A DNA stretch of 64,000 bases from Alloalcanivorax xiamenensis (GCF_009846745.1 NZ_AQPF01000001.1:248001-312000), one strand, 5' to 3'; counted from the first letter of the stretch, positions 1 through 10,008 are shown. The notes: generated by a model from the letters alone, not told the origin. A program made the numbers and translations.

Positions 1-1
1 A

Positions 2-913
2 GCGCCTTTCCACGATGATCCCGGGGTTAACGGCTTGTTGCGCCAGGCCCAGCGGGCTTTCCACCATGATCTGCCGGTTCTGTTGCGCGGCGAGACCGGC
101 ACCGGCAAAGAGGTGATGGCGCGGTGGCTGCATCGTTCCGGGCCCCGTGCCGAGGGGCCCTTTGTGGCGGTGAACTGCTCGTCGATTCCGGCGGGTTTGA
201 TTGAATCCGAGCTGTTTGGTTACGAGGGCGGCGCTTTCACCGGTGCACGCAAGGGGGGCATGCCGGGTAAGTTCGAACAGGCCGACGGTGGCACGCTGTT
301 CCTGGATGAAATTGGTGATATGCCACTGGAGTTGCAGGCGCGTCTTTTGCGGGTATTGCAGGAACGGGAGGTCACCCGGTTGGGGGCTACCCGTGGCACC
401 GCGGTGCAATGTTCATTGATTTGCGCCACCCACCGGGACCTGGAACAAAGGGTGGCGGAAGGGCTGTTCCGTGAAGACCTGTTGTATCGCATTAACGGGT
501 TGCAAATGCCGCTGCCGCCGCTGCGTCAGCGCCAGGATTTCGATGACCTGGTGCGGCACTTGCTGGCCGGGGAAGCACGGGGGGAAGAGCCGCCGGTGTT
601 GTCCGAGGCAGCTTGGCGAGCGCTGCGGGGGCATTGCTGGCCGGGCAATATCCGTGAACTGCAACAGGCGCTGAGATTGGCGGTGGCGTTGTCGGAGGAC
701 GGTATTGTAACGGTGGAGCATTTGCCGGCTTCGCTTCGATCGCTGGCCGCGTCCTCATCGACGCGGCCTTCGGGGACCTTGCAACAGGCGGAATGTGAAA
801 CGGTGCGAGTGGCGCTGGCGCGACACAAAGGCAATGTTTCCGCCGCCGCGAAGGACCTCGGCATCGCCCGGGCGACGCTATATCGGAAAATGCGGCAGTT
901 CGGCCTGGATTGA
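2..913 (+). CDS. Sigma-54-dependent Fis-family transcriptional activator (5' end outside window)
   Basis: The frame is open from the first bases of the window, so the N-terminal sensor part is missing and only the AAA+ and DNA-binding parts are seen. The AAA+ domain shows Walker A (GETGTGKE), the sigma-54 contact loop GAFTGA, Walker B (TLFLDEIGDMP) and the R-finger region. The last 40 residues are a Fis-type helix-turn-helix (GNVSAAAKDLGIARATLYRKM). Such proteins hydrolyse ATP to open promoters held by RpoN polymerase. The layout resembles AcoR-type regulators, but the signal and target cannot be deduced because the sensor domain and upstream neighbour are off the window. Confidence 0.9.
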   Translation, partial: APFHDDPGVNGLLRQAQRAFHHDLPVLLRGETGTGKEVMARWLHRSGPRAEGPFVAVNCSSIPAGLIESELFGYEGGAFTGARKGGMPGKFEQADGGTLFLDEIGDMPLELQARLLRVLQEREVTRLGATRGTAVQCSLICATHRDLEQRVAEGLFREDLLYRINGLQMPLPPLRQRQDFDDLVRHLLAGEARGEEPPVLSEAAWRALRGHCWPGNIRELQQALRLAVALSEDGIVTVEHLPASLRSLAASSSTRPSGTLQQAECETVRVALARHKGNVSAAAKDLGIARATLYRKMRQFGLD

Positions 914-992
914 GCGAGGACGGATGTAAATCCAGCCTGTTGTTGATACAGAGGCTGACAGGAACAAGGCCTCCGGGTATGAGCTTGCTCAG

Positions 993-1066
993 TATTGGTT
1001 GGCAAGCCTGCTTCCCACAGAATGGCTACGAAGCCGCTGTGGGAAGCAGGCTGGCCAGCGAATCGG
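993..1066. repeat. REP/BIME-like inverted repeat pair
   Basis: Positions 1006-1020 and 1037-1051 are perfect 15-bp inverted copies (GCCTGCTTCCCACAG and its complement) separated by 16 bp that include the GCTACGAAGCC linker seen at other copies. The flanks carry the GCCAGCGAAT end typical of this family. It lies between the sigma-54 activator and the 3' end of the next gene. Confidence 0.8.
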
Positions 1067-1105
1067 CCCGGACTGGAAGGGGACCGCTCTGGACAGTGGC
1101 CATAT

Positions 1106-1128
1106 AAAAAAGCCGGCGCAGGCCGGCA
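1106..1128 (-). terminator. Rho-independent terminator of the metal-dependent hydrolase gene
   Basis: Read on the minus strand, GCCGGC (1122-1127), a 4-nt loop and GCCGGC (1112-1117) are followed directly by six T residues (1111-1106). It lies about 40 bp after the stop codon at 1169. A second GC hairpin without a T-run sits at 1137-1154. Confidence 0.75.
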
Positions 1129-1168
1129 CAAGGCAGGGCCGCCGGGAGGCGGCCAAAAGGGGATTGGA

Positions 1169-2011
1169 TCAGGCAGCGTCGGTAAGAACGTCGCCGAGCA
1201 ATGCCTCGAACTGCTCCAGATACTGCCGGTTGTCGTGGTCCCACGGGTGGAAACCCGGTTTGAACCAGTCCAGCCAGGCCTTGGCGGTATAGCGGAAGAT
1301 GCCTTTCTTGCCCAGACTGTGACGCAGCACCGAGCGCCAGCCTTTGGCGTCGAACAGACCGCCGGTAACGCGTACATTATGCGCGTAGAACGGCAGGAAC
1401 AGGGCAAAGAACACAGCGGTGGAGATCACCAGGGTGGAGGTCCGCAGAGCGTAGGCGGACAGACGATCGTCGGTACCCACGGCCAGCTGATAGACGTCAA
1501 AGGCCACTGCTTTGTGCTCGGTTTCTTCCAGGGCATGCCAATTCCAAATAGCCTTGTAGCCGTCGTCCGCACCCTCCATGATTTCCGGCAGGCTGAGCAG
1601 CCCGTCGGCGAGAATCGCGGTAAGGTGTTCCAGGGCCACGGTGCCGGCCAGTTGGAAGGACTGAGGCGTGCGCTTCTGGATTTGCTTGAGCAGCGCTTCG
1701 ACCAGTCGCTCCTGGGCTTTCAGGGGAACGCCGGCGTTGGCCACATGATCGTTGTACTCATCATGTTCACGGCCATGCATGGCTTCCTGGCCGATAAAGG
1801 CGGTAACCGCCTTTTTCAGCTCGGGATCCTGAACCAGCTCCCGGTAATTACGGACGCTGTCTATGAAAAAGCGTTCGCCGACCGGAAAAAACAGGCTCAT
1901 GGTATTAAGAAACTGGCTGACATTGAGGCCGTCACGATGCCAAGTGAGGGCCTTCGCCGGATCCAGCTTGAAACGCAGGTTGCGGCGCGTCGGCAGAATT
2001 GAGATGGCCAT
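1169..2011 (-). CDS. Predicted metal-dependent hydrolase, ferritin-like (PF10118 type)
   Basis: A 280-residue protein with the two carboxylate/His motifs of the PF10118 family: ExxH in QEAMHGREH (about residues 76-82) and HALEETEHKAVAFDVY (about 159-174). These are expected to bind a metal pair in a helical bundle. Two hydrophobic segments follow in the C-terminal half. The family is common in hydrocarbon-degrading and lipid-storing bacteria but its reaction is not established. An in-frame GTG lies two codons upstream at 2017, but the AGAGG box sits 9 nt before the ATG at 2011 and only 3 nt before the GTG, so 2011 is preferred. It is divergent from the next gene. Confidence 0.8.
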   Translation of the reverse strand: MAISILPTRRNLRFKLDPAKALTWHRDGLNVSQFLNTMSLFFPVGERFFIDSVRNYRELVQDPELKKAVTAFIGQEAMHGREHDEYNDHVANAGVPLKAQERLVEALLKQIQKRTPQSFQLAGTVALEHLTAILADGLLSLPEIMEGADDGYKAIWNWHALEETEHKAVAFDVYQLAVGTDDRLSAYALRTSTLVISTAVFFALFLPFYAHNVRVTGGLFDAKGWRSVLRHSLGKKGIFRYTAKAWLDWFKPGFHPWDHDNRQYLEQFEALLGDVLTDAA

Positions 2012-2099
2012 AATCACGTACCTCTAATGAATGTTACATCACTCGATGATACAGTTGGCCCGGCCATCAGCAAGGCACTTCTAACAGCAGGGTTATGTC

Positions 2100-3104
2100 G
2101 TGACGGACAATAGACAAATCAAGGCAAATTGTTTACTTGATGCGCTGGTGGCGCACTTCCAGCGTACGTTGGCGCCGGAACAGCTGAATGTCTGGCTGGA
2201 GCAGGAGCTTGATTACCTGCTGGCCGAAGCCGGCCGGCTGCGTCTGGGAGAGGTAGTGACTCCGGAGCAGGTGATCACCACCGCGCACAAGTACGCGGCC
2301 ACCATGGAACTGGGTGGCGGGGTGCCGGAACTGGTCGGCGAAATGATGGAGCGCCTGTACCAGAGTGGTACCGACAGTGATCGGTTGATCGGGGAACTGG
2401 TGGACGAGGACACCATCACCGCCACCGTGGACAAGCTGCTGGAAGTGCCGCTGTCCCGTCAGGGAATCACCTGGCTCAGCCACAACCCGGTGTTGCTGGC
2501 GCTATTGGCCGGCGGCACCCAGCTGGGTGTCAAAACCTGGCTGCATCAGGGGATACCCGAGGCAGTGCGGGGGCTGCTGGGACGCCGTGTGCCGGAGCGT
2601 TGGCGGGCCACCGCGGAGCTGCGCCTGCAGGACTGGTTGATGCGGCGGATGGAAGCGTTACTCAGTGATCCCTGGCTTTACAGCGACGAGAATCTGGCCT
2701 CGCTTCGGGAACTGATTCTGGAGGGCTGGCGCGAACTGTCCGAGCGACCGGTGGCGGAGCTGCGGGAGTTGCTGAGCAGCGAGGACATTCAGGAACTGTT
2801 CGTGATCGGCTATGACTTCTGGCGGCAGTTCCGGCACAGCGACTATTTCACCACTCTGTTGAGCGAGGGCGTGCACACCTTCTTCGACAAATACGGCAAC
2901 AGTTCCCTGCTGGAGTTGCTTGAGGAAGTGGGGATCGACCGTGAGAGCATGCTGGACGATGCCCGCCGCTTCGCCCCGGGCGTGGTGCGGGTGTTGCGCG
3001 ATAACGGCATGTTGGAGGCCTGGCTGCGCCGTCATCTGACGCCGTTCTTCGAAGCCCCGGAAACCCTGGCGATATTGGGCGACGAGCCGCCGGCCATCGA
3101 TTGA
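2100..3104 (+). CDS. Conserved hypothetical protein
   Basis: A 334-residue, mostly helical, acidic protein with many Leu/Glu/Arg stretches and no signal peptide. One weakly hydrophobic stretch (NPVLLALLAGGTQLG, around residue 130) could contact a membrane. I do not recognise a named domain. It starts with GTG at 2100; an earlier ATG at 2095 is out of frame and stops after two codons. It is divergent from the metal-dependent hydrolase with an 88-bp shared upstream region. No function is proposed. Confidence 0.75.
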   Translation: MTDNRQIKANCLLDALVAHFQRTLAPEQLNVWLEQELDYLLAEAGRLRLGEVVTPEQVITTAHKYAATMELGGGVPELVGEMMERLYQSGTDSDRLIGELVDEDTITATVDKLLEVPLSRQGITWLSHNPVLLALLAGGTQLGVKTWLHQGIPEAVRGLLGRRVPERWRATAELRLQDWLMRRMEALLSDPWLYSDENLASLRELILEGWRELSERPVAELRELLSSEDIQELFVIGYDFWRQFRHSDYFTTLLSEGVHTFFDKYGNSSLLELLEEVGIDRESMLDDARRFAPGVVRVLRDNGMLEAWLRRHLTPFFEAPETLAILGDEPPAID

Positions 3105-3159
3105 ACCGAAGCGCGGCCTGGGGACCACTGGGGTCCGCCATGGTCGAACAGCCCGCTTA

Positions 3160-3345
3160 CACGCAACACGCAACACGCCAACACGCTAAAACGGAGCGCC
3201 GCCCGGCCGCTTCCCACAGCGACCCTGTAGCGCTTCTGTGGGATGCGTGTTGACACTCGAATCGGAACCGGCCGAATTCATCTCCCCGAACCAGCAGACG
3301 CGTCGGGGGCAGCGTGCCAGCGTGTTGCGTGCAGGCGTGTCAGCG
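3160..3345. repeat. Intergenic repeat patch: 7-bp repeats and a degenerate REP
   Basis: Two clusters of the ACGCAAC/GTGTTGC heptamer lie at about 3160-3186 and 3315-3340. Between them, 3195-3245 holds a degenerate inverted REP pair (GCTTCCCACAG ... CTGTGGGATGC). The patch fills the space between the 3' ends of two convergent genes. No open frame here looks coding. Confidence 0.65.
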
Positions 3346-3386
3346 ACCAGTGGGCCGCCGACCGCGAAATTCGGGTTTAATCCGGA

Positions 3387-6233
3387 TCACGACATCCGTC
3401 GTGGCGAAAGGTTGTGCTGATCGCGCAGCATGTCCCGTATTTTGTCTTCCTCAACCGGCCGGCTGATCAGGTAGCCCTGGATGCCGTCGCACCCCATGGC
3501 ACGTAGAATTTCCAGATGCTGCGTGGTCTCCACTCCTTCCGCCACCACGCTCATGTTAAGGCTGTGCGCCATCTCGATGATGGCGCGGGTGATGGCGGCA
3601 TCGTCCGCGTTCTGGGTTAAATCGGTGATGAAGGAACGGTCGATCTTCAAGGTGTCCACCGGAAAGCGCTTGAGGTAACTGAGCGAGGAATAACCGGTGC
3701 CGAAATCATCCAGCGACAGGCCGATGCCCCGTGAGCGCAGCCGTTCCAGCAAGGCGATATTCTGCTCCAGATCCTCCATGATCAGGCTTTCGGTCAATTC
3801 CAGTTCCAGCAGATGGGCGGGCAGGCCGGTGAGTTCGAGGATGCGGTCGATGACGTCGGCCAGATTGCCCTTGCGGAATTGGTGGGCGGACAGGTTCACC
3901 GATACCCGGATATCCCCCAGCCCCTGCTTGTGCCACTGGCGCGCCTGGCGGCAGGAGCGCTCCAGCACCAGTTCGCCGATGGCGGAGATCAGGCCGGACT
4001 CCTCCGCCAGCGGGATGAACTCCGACGGTGGCAGCAACCCCATGCTCGGGTGTTGCCAGCGCACCAGAGCTTCCACCGAGGACACCGCGTTGCTGGCCAG
4101 GTCCATTTTCGGCTGGTAGTGGACCACGAACTCGTTTTTGAAGATGGCCTTGCGCAGGCTGGTTTCCAGCGCCAGTTGCTCCACCGACGCCACCTGCATG
4201 CCGCTGCGGTAGAACTGGTAGTTGTTGCCGCCGCTGCGTTTGGCCTGATGCACCGCCATGTCGGCCTGGTTGATCATTGGCTGGGCGTCCATGGCGGTGG
4301 ACGGGAACAGGCTGATGCCGATGCTGGCGCCCAGCAGCAGCTCGTGGCCGTCGATCAGGAACGGCTTCTTCATAGCGTTGATGATCTTCTGGCACAGAGC
4401 GCCGATTTGTGGCTCTCCGCCGCAGTTATCCAGCACCAGGGCGAACTCGTCGCCGCCGACCCGGGCCAGACTCTCCTCTCCGGGGCCGCATTGCGAGATG
4501 CGGTCGGCGGCCAGTTTCAGCAGGCGATCGCCGATTTCGTGGCCGAGCGATTCGTTGATCGGCTTGAAGCGGTCCAGGTCGATCATCAGCAGTGCCACCC
4601 GGGAGCGGTTGAGACGCCCCAGGGTGAGTGCCTTGTGCAACCGCTCGCGGAACAGAGTGCGATTGGGCAGGCCGGTCAGGCGGTCGTAGTTGGAGAGGAA
4701 GCGGACCCGTTCCTCCGCCTCCTTGCGCGAGGTGAGATCGGAAATCATGCCCACGTAGCGGATCACCCGCTGACGTTCATCGAGCACGCTGCTGATCTGC
4801 ACCCATTCGGGAAAGATCTCGCCGTTGCGCCGGCGCCCGGTGATCTCGCCTTCCCAGAAGCCGTTGCGGCGCAGCCCCAGGCGGATGGTGTGGTAGAGAT
4901 TGCGGTGGCGGCGGGCATGCTCGCTGTCGGCGATGCTCTTGCCGTTCATCTCTTCCTCGCGATAGCCGGTGATCTGCTCGAAACGGGCGTTGGCGGCGAG
5001 GAAGCGGAACTGCCGGTCAAGGATGAAGATGCCTTCCGGCGCATTCTCGAAGACGGTGGCGGCCAGACGTTGCTGTTCCTGGGCTTCGCGCTGAGAGGTG
5101 ATATCGCGGCGGGTACCGATCATGCGGATGGCCCGGCCATTATCGTCCCACTCCACCACACGGCCGTCGTCTTCCAGCCAGCACCAGTGCCCTTGCTTGT
5201 GGCGTAGCCGGTAAATGGCGTGATAGCGATCGGTCTCGCCCTTGAAGTGGGCGACCATGCCGCGGCGGATGGTGGGAAAGTCGTCCGGGTGAACCAGCTG
5301 CTTGAGATCACCGAAGAAGTTGCCGAAGTATTCGTTCTCGTAGCCAAGCAGCCGGTCGAAATTGGTGTGGTAGTTGGAACCGGTGTTCAGGTTCCAGTCC
5401 CACAGGCCGATATTGCTGGCCTCCAGCGCCAGCTCCAGGCGCTCGCCGGTGGCGGTGAGCTCCCGATTCGCCACTTCCAACGCCCGGGTGCGCTCGCTGA
5501 CCATGGATTCGAGCCGGTCGTTGGCCTCCTGCAGGCGTCGTCGCGCCTCCTTCCGCTCGCAAATCTCCTCGGCCAGCTTTTCGTTCAGCGCCTCGGCATT
5601 GGCACGGGCCCGGTCCAGGTAGTCGATCAGGGCGGTGTTGCTGATCTGCAGGTCCAGGGCACGGTGAGAGGTGCTGTTGATGTAACGGGCGGTGAGAAAC
5701 AGAAAGCCGGCGATGGCAAGTAAAGTGGTGGCCAGGGCGGGATTGTCCGGTTGTGTCAGCAGCAATTGGGTAAAGGCGGGGGTCAGCAGCAGCGCCTGAT
5801 AGCTCACCACGGTGAACAGATGGCTGCTGTAGGCGGCCAGCGCCACGATACCCAGACCAATGCCCAGGCAACCCAGGGTCAGCTGTGCATAGAACAGGGA
5901 CTCGTCCGGGGTGGTGGACTGGAGGTTCAGCAGTAGGCCGCCAAGCCCCAGCAGCAGACCGGAGATCAGGACGAACAGCGAGATGTAACGGCGCAACTGG
6001 CGGTGGTCGGTATCCTCGTCCAGGTCCCAGGATTGCAGCCACAGGATGCGCGCCGCTATGAAGGTCAGCGTCAGCGCCGCCCATCCCAGCAGCAATAGCA
6101 GGGACACCGGCGTGGCCCAGTAGGCCGCCAGGGTGACCAGCACGGTGGCCGCTTCCAGCATGCTCATGCCACGCAAGCCGGCACTCAAGTGGCGGCACTG
6201 GGCACGCATCACCGCATGGCGGGAATGATCCAT
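3387..6233 (-). CDS. Membrane PAS-GGDEF-EAL cyclic-di-GMP enzyme
   Basis: A 948-residue protein. Residues 25-180 contain about six membrane helices, 205-265 a charged coiled coil, 270-500 two PAS/PAC domains, about 510-680 a GGDEF domain with an intact GGDEF signature (RVGGDEFAL, near 592), and 700-940 an EAL domain with EALVRW, DDFGTGYSSL and KIDRSF motifs. Both catalytic signatures look intact, so it could make and degrade c-di-GMP. The start is uncertain: the ATG at 6233 is chosen because the open frame upstream would run into uvrD, but no strong ribosome site precedes it. A later ATG pair at about 6167 would still leave the membrane region whole. Confidence 0.9.
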   Translation of the reverse strand: MDHSRHAVMRAQCRHLSAGLRGMSMLEAATVLVTLAAYWATPVSLLLLLGWAALTLTFIAARILWLQSWDLDEDTDHRQLRRYISLFVLISGLLLGLGGLLLNLQSTTPDESLFYAQLTLGCLGIGLGIVALAAYSSHLFTVVSYQALLLTPAFTQLLLTQPDNPALATTLLAIAGFLFLTARYINSTSHRALDLQISNTALIDYLDRARANAEALNEKLAEEICERKEARRRLQEANDRLESMVSERTRALEVANRELTATGERLELALEASNIGLWDWNLNTGSNYHTNFDRLLGYENEYFGNFFGDLKQLVHPDDFPTIRRGMVAHFKGETDRYHAIYRLRHKQGHWCWLEDDGRVVEWDDNGRAIRMIGTRRDITSQREAQEQQRLAATVFENAPEGIFILDRQFRFLAANARFEQITGYREEEMNGKSIADSEHARRHRNLYHTIRLGLRRNGFWEGEITGRRRNGEIFPEWVQISSVLDERQRVIRYVGMISDLTSRKEAEERVRFLSNYDRLTGLPNRTLFRERLHKALTLGRLNRSRVALLMIDLDRFKPINESLGHEIGDRLLKLAADRISQCGPGEESLARVGGDEFALVLDNCGGEPQIGALCQKIINAMKKPFLIDGHELLLGASIGISLFPSTAMDAQPMINQADMAVHQAKRSGGNNYQFYRSGMQVASVEQLALETSLRKAIFKNEFVVHYQPKMDLASNAVSSVEALVRWQHPSMGLLPPSEFIPLAEESGLISAIGELVLERSCRQARQWHKQGLGDIRVSVNLSAHQFRKGNLADVIDRILELTGLPAHLLELELTESLIMEDLEQNIALLERLRSRGIGLSLDDFGTGYSSLSYLKRFPVDTLKIDRSFITDLTQNADDAAITRAIIEMAHSLNMSVVAEGVETTQHLEILRAMGCDGIQGYLISRPVEEDKIRDMLRDQHNLSPRRMS

Positions 6234-6424
6234 ATGTTGCTGAGTTAACGTAGACACGGACTCGGGTTCCAGGCTCGTGGACGGCCTTTTTGTTTTGCAG
6301 TTTACCCACGCCAGTGCGGGAAAGGAAACCACGTAGGGAGCACCGCGCGTGCGATTGATCACGGATGCGTCGATTGCCGCAAAGCCAGCGCCGGCTTTCG
6401 CTGGTTCTGATAAACTCCAGGCCC

Positions 6425-8587
6425 ATGGATGACGTAACCACACTTCTTGAAGGCCTCAACCCGGCCCAACGCGACGCGGTCGCCGCGGAAGACCGCCATT
6501 TGCTGGTGCTGGCCGGCGCCGGCTCCGGTAAAACCCGGGTGCTGGTGCACCGCATTGCCTGGCAGATCGCCACTGAACAGGCTTCGCCGTTCGGTATTCT
6601 CGCGGTCACCTTCACCAATAAGGCGGCGGCGGAAATGCGCGGCCGCATCGAACAGCTGCTGGCCATGCCCGCCGGCGGGATGTGGGTGGGCACCTTCCAC
6701 GGCATCGCTCACCGTCTGTTGCGCTCGCACTGGCAGGAAGCGCGCCTGCCGCAGAGCTTCGAGATCATCGACGCCGACGATCAGCAGCGGCTGGTGAAGC
6801 GGGTGATCCGTGAATTGGGACTGGACGAGCAGCGCTGGCCGGCGCGCCAGGCCACCTGGTTCATCAACGGCCAGAAGGATGAGGGGCTGCGCGCGGCGCA
6901 CATGGATGTCAGCGGCGGCGATCTGTTCGCCGTGACCATGCAGAAGATCTACCTGGCCTATGAGGAAGCTTGTGAGCGTGCCGGTCTGGTGGACTTCAAT
7001 GAAATGCTGCTGCGGGTGCTGGAGCTGTTTCGCGACAATGATGACCTGCGCGGCCACTATCAGCGCCGCTTCCGCCATATCCTGGTGGATGAATTCCAGG
7101 ACACCAACGCCATCCAGTACGCCTGGTTGCGGCTGCTGGCGGATGACCATAACGCGGTCACCATCGTCGGCGACGACGACCAGTCCATCTACGGTTGGCG
7201 TGGCGCCAAAATCGAGAACATTCATCGCTTCAGTCGTGACTTCCCGGACACCAGGGTGATCCGCCTGGAGCAGAACTACCGCTCCACCAGCACAATCCTG
7301 GAAGCGGCCAACGCGGTGATCGACAACAACCCGGACCGGCTCGGCAAGCAGTTATGGACCGAGGGAGGCAAGGGGGACCCGATTCGCCTCTATGCCGGGT
7401 TCAACGAGGTGGACGAAGCCCGTTTTGTCGCCGGCAAAGTGGAAAGCCTGGTGCAGCAGGGTACCAATCGCAATGACATGGCGGTGCTGTACCGTTCCAA
7501 TGCGCAGTCCCGGGTGTTGGAGGAGGCGTTTCTGCAGGCCGGTATCCCTTATCGTATTTACGGCGGCCAGCGCTTCTTCGAGCGGGCGGAAATCCGTAAC
7601 GCGCTGGCTTATCTGCGACTGCTTAACAACCGGCAGGCGGATGCCGCCTTCGAGCGGGTGGTGAACACGCCGACCCGGGGCATTGGCAACAAGACCCTGG
7701 AAGCGGTGCGCGAGCAGGCCCGCATGCGCGGTATTCCGCTCTGGGACGCGGCGGTGGCCACCGTCAATGAGCGCCTGCTCAGCCCTCGGGCCAGCAACGC
7801 CCTGCTGGCGTTCCTGCAATTGGTGGATCAAATGGCGGCCGACACCGAGGCGCTGGATCTGGCGGAAACCACCGAGCATGTGATCGCCGCCAGTGGCCTG
7901 CTGGATTTTCATGGTCAGGAGAAAGGCGACAAGGGGCAGCAGCGGGTGGAAAACCTGCAAGAACTGGTGTCCGCCACGCGCCAGTTCGGTGAGGGTGACG
8001 AGGAATCCGATCTGGATCCGCTCACCGCCTTCCTCGATCACGCCGCCCTGGAAGCCGGTGACGGTCAGGCGGAGGCATTCGAGGACGCGGTACAGATGAT
8101 GACACTGCACTCCGCCAAGGGCCTGGAGTTCCCGGTGGTGTTCATCACCGGCCTGGAAGAAGGGTTGTTTCCCCATCAGATGTCCTCGGAGGAGCCCGGC
8201 CGGCTGGCCGAGGAGCGGCGGCTCTGTTACGTGGGTCTGACCCGGGCCATGCGCGAGCTGTATCTGACCTACGCCGAGAGCCGGCGCCTGTTCGGCAACG
8301 AGACCCTCAACCCGCCCAGTCGTTTTCTGCGCGAGATTCCCGGTGAGTTGGTGGAGGAAGTGCGGGTGCGGGCGGCGGTGAGCCGGCCGGTGGGCCGCCG
8401 CGGCACGGTGCGCCAGGAGGAGGCCAACGGTATCGGCCTGGGCGCGCGGGTGGTGCATCCCAAATTCGGAGAGGGTACGGTATTGCACTTCGAGGGGCAG
8501 GGGCCCAATGCCCGTCTGCAAATCAACTTCGATGGCGTGGGGACCAAATGGCTGGTCAGCCAGTATGCCCGCCTGGATGTGCTGTAG
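6425..8587 (+). CDS. uvrD: DNA helicase II UvrD
   Basis: A 720-residue superfamily 1A 3'-5' DNA helicase, the same length as E. coli UvrD. It starts MDDVTTLLEGLNPAQRDAV and shows Walker A (LAGAGSGKTRVL), the Q-motif region, DEFQDTN (motif II), GDDDQSIYGWRGA (motif III), EQNYRS, and VGLTRA (motif VI). It acts in nucleotide excision repair and methyl-directed mismatch repair. An upstream ATG at 6365 is in frame, but the family start matches the ATG at 6425. It is divergent from the GGDEF-EAL gene. Confidence 0.97.
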   Translation: MDDVTTLLEGLNPAQRDAVAAEDRHLLVLAGAGSGKTRVLVHRIAWQIATEQASPFGILAVTFTNKAAAEMRGRIEQLLAMPAGGMWVGTFHGIAHRLLRSHWQEARLPQSFEIIDADDQQRLVKRVIRELGLDEQRWPARQATWFINGQKDEGLRAAHMDVSGGDLFAVTMQKIYLAYEEACERAGLVDFNEMLLRVLELFRDNDDLRGHYQRRFRHILVDEFQDTNAIQYAWLRLLADDHNAVTIVGDDDQSIYGWRGAKIENIHRFSRDFPDTRVIRLEQNYRSTSTILEAANAVIDNNPDRLGKQLWTEGGKGDPIRLYAGFNEVDEARFVAGKVESLVQQGTNRNDMAVLYRSNAQSRVLEEAFLQAGIPYRIYGGQRFFERAEIRNALAYLRLLNNRQADAAFERVVNTPTRGIGNKTLEAVREQARMRGIPLWDAAVATVNERLLSPRASNALLAFLQLVDQMAADTEALDLAETTEHVIAASGLLDFHGQEKGDKGQQRVENLQELVSATRQFGEGDEESDLDPLTAFLDHAALEAGDGQAEAFEDAVQMMTLHSAKGLEFPVVFITGLEEGLFPHQMSSEEPGRLAEERRLCYVGLTRAMRELYLTYAESRRLFGNETLNPPSRFLREIPGELVEEVRVRAAVSRPVGRRGTVRQEEANGIGLGARVVHPKFGEGTVLHFEGQGPNARLQINFDGVGTKWLVSQYARLDVL

Positions 8588-8713
8588 ATGGACTTGCTGT
8601 AGCGTGCGGTAGACAGAAGTCCCATAGACAGCGATACCGTAAACAGAAATAAGATTCGTGCCCGATCATGGCGGGCACATACTTACAACAACCCGAAGGG
8701 GAGAGACTTACCA

Positions 8714-9850
8714 ATGGACCGTCGCAAATTTGTTTCCGCCCTGGGCCTGGGGCTGGGTGCCGCCGCCTTGGCGGGCTGTGGCCAGGAAGAAAAACCGGCC
8801 GTGGCCGAACAGAACGCCACCGCTGGTGGTGAAAAGAAAGCCGAAGCCTTGAAATGGGATCTGGTCACCACCTGGCCGAAGAATTACCCCGGCCTTGGTA
8901 CCGGAGCCAACCGCTTCGCGGAACGCGTCAATGCCATGTCCGGCGGCCGTCTGACGGTCAAGGTACACGGTGCCGGTGAGTTGGTACCCGCCACCGAGGT
9001 GTTTGACGCGGTCCGTTCCGGCAGTGCCCAGATGGGGCACTCCACGCCTTATTACTGGAAGGGCAAGCATCCGGCCACACCCTTTTTTACCACCATTCCC
9101 TTTGGTTTGACCGCCTGGGAAATGAACGGCTGGCTCAATTTCGGTGGTGGTCAGGCGCTGTGGGAAGAACTGTACGAGCCGTTCAACCTGCAGCCGCTGG
9201 CGTGCGGTAACAGCGGCACGCAAATGGCTGGCTGGTTCAACAAGGAAATCAATTCCGTCGATGACCTCAAGGGGTTGAAGATCCGCATGCCCGGCCTGGC
9301 CGGCGAGGTGATCAAGCGCCTGGGTGCGATCCCGGTGCAGATGCCCGGCGGCGAGGTGTTCACCTCCCTGCAGACCGGTGCCCTGGATGCCGCCGACTGG
9401 GTTGGTCCCTATAACGACCTGGCCTTCGGTCTCTACAAGGTGGTCAAGTACTACTACTACCCCGGTTGGCAGGAGCCGGGTTCGGCATTGGAGCTGATCA
9501 TCAACAAGGACGCCTGGAACAGCCTGCCGGAGGACTTGCAGAACATCGTCCGTTCCGCCGCCGAGGCCGAGAACCAGCATATCCTGGACGAGTTCACCGC
9601 CCGCAACGCCGATGCGCTCAAGCAACTGGTCAATGAGCACGGGGTGCAGCTGCGCCGCTTGCCGGATGATGTCCTGATGGCGCTGAAGGACACCAGCGAT
9701 CAGGTGATTGAAGAGGTGATCGCCGGGAATGAGCTGTCACGGCGTATCTATGAGTCCATCGTCGCTTTCCGCGATGCCTCCATGCCCTATCAGGAAATCG
9801 CCGAACAGGCCTTGCTCAACAGCCGTACCCTGGTGTTGAAGGACGCCTGA
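8714..9850 (+). CDS. TRAP transporter solute-binding lipoprotein (DctP/TakP type)
   Basis: A 378-residue periplasmic binding protein. The N-terminus has a Tat-like MDRRKF start followed by a hydrophobic stretch and a lipobox (LAGC, Cys near 17), suggesting an exported lipoprotein. The body matches TRAP DctP family 7 (TTWPKNYPGLGTGANRFAERV; IRMPGLAGEVIKRLGAIPVQMPGGEVFTSLQ split across the ligand-binding Arg region). AAGGGGAG precedes the ATG. The substrate is unknown; this subfamily often binds 2-oxo acids or related carboxylates. Its likely membrane partners, DctQ and DctM, are encoded on the other strand at 10.4-12.3 kb. Confidence 0.88.
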   Translation: MDRRKFVSALGLGLGAAALAGCGQEEKPAVAEQNATAGGEKKAEALKWDLVTTWPKNYPGLGTGANRFAERVNAMSGGRLTVKVHGAGELVPATEVFDAVRSGSAQMGHSTPYYWKGKHPATPFFTTIPFGLTAWEMNGWLNFGGGQALWEELYEPFNLQPLACGNSGTQMAGWFNKEINSVDDLKGLKIRMPGLAGEVIKRLGAIPVQMPGGEVFTSLQTGALDAADWVGPYNDLAFGLYKVVKYYYYPGWQEPGSALELIINKDAWNSLPEDLQNIVRSAAEAENQHILDEFTARNADALKQLVNEHGVQLRRLPDDVLMALKDTSDQVIEEVIAGNELSRRIYESIVAFRDASMPYQEIAEQALLNSRTLVLKDA

Positions 9851-9870
9851 CAGGCTGCTCCTACAATTGG

Positions 9871-9972
9871 AACTATGAAGCCGCTGTGGGAAGCTTGCTT
9901 GCAAGCGAATGGCCAACGGCCCGGAGGGCATTCGCGGCCGAGGCCGCTTCCCACGGCGGCTTCGTAGTTATC
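9871..9972. repeat. REP/BIME-like inverted pair
   Basis: Two inverted units face each other: GAAGCCGCTGTGGGAAGC with its TTGC/GCAAGCGAATG hairpin, and GCATTCGCGGCC...GGCCGCTTCCCAC...GGCTTCGTAG. The arrangement and linker match the copy near 21.2 kb almost base for base. It lies between convergent genes. Confidence 0.8.
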
Positions 9973-10008
9973 TCCCAATTCATGTCCCCAAGGCCCGCGC
10001 CCCCTTTC

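Noticed and set aside
3813..5207. 464-codon plus-strand frame inside the GGDEF-EAL gene
   Set aside because: Complement of a well-supported PAS-GGDEF-EAL protein; no domain or ribosome site.
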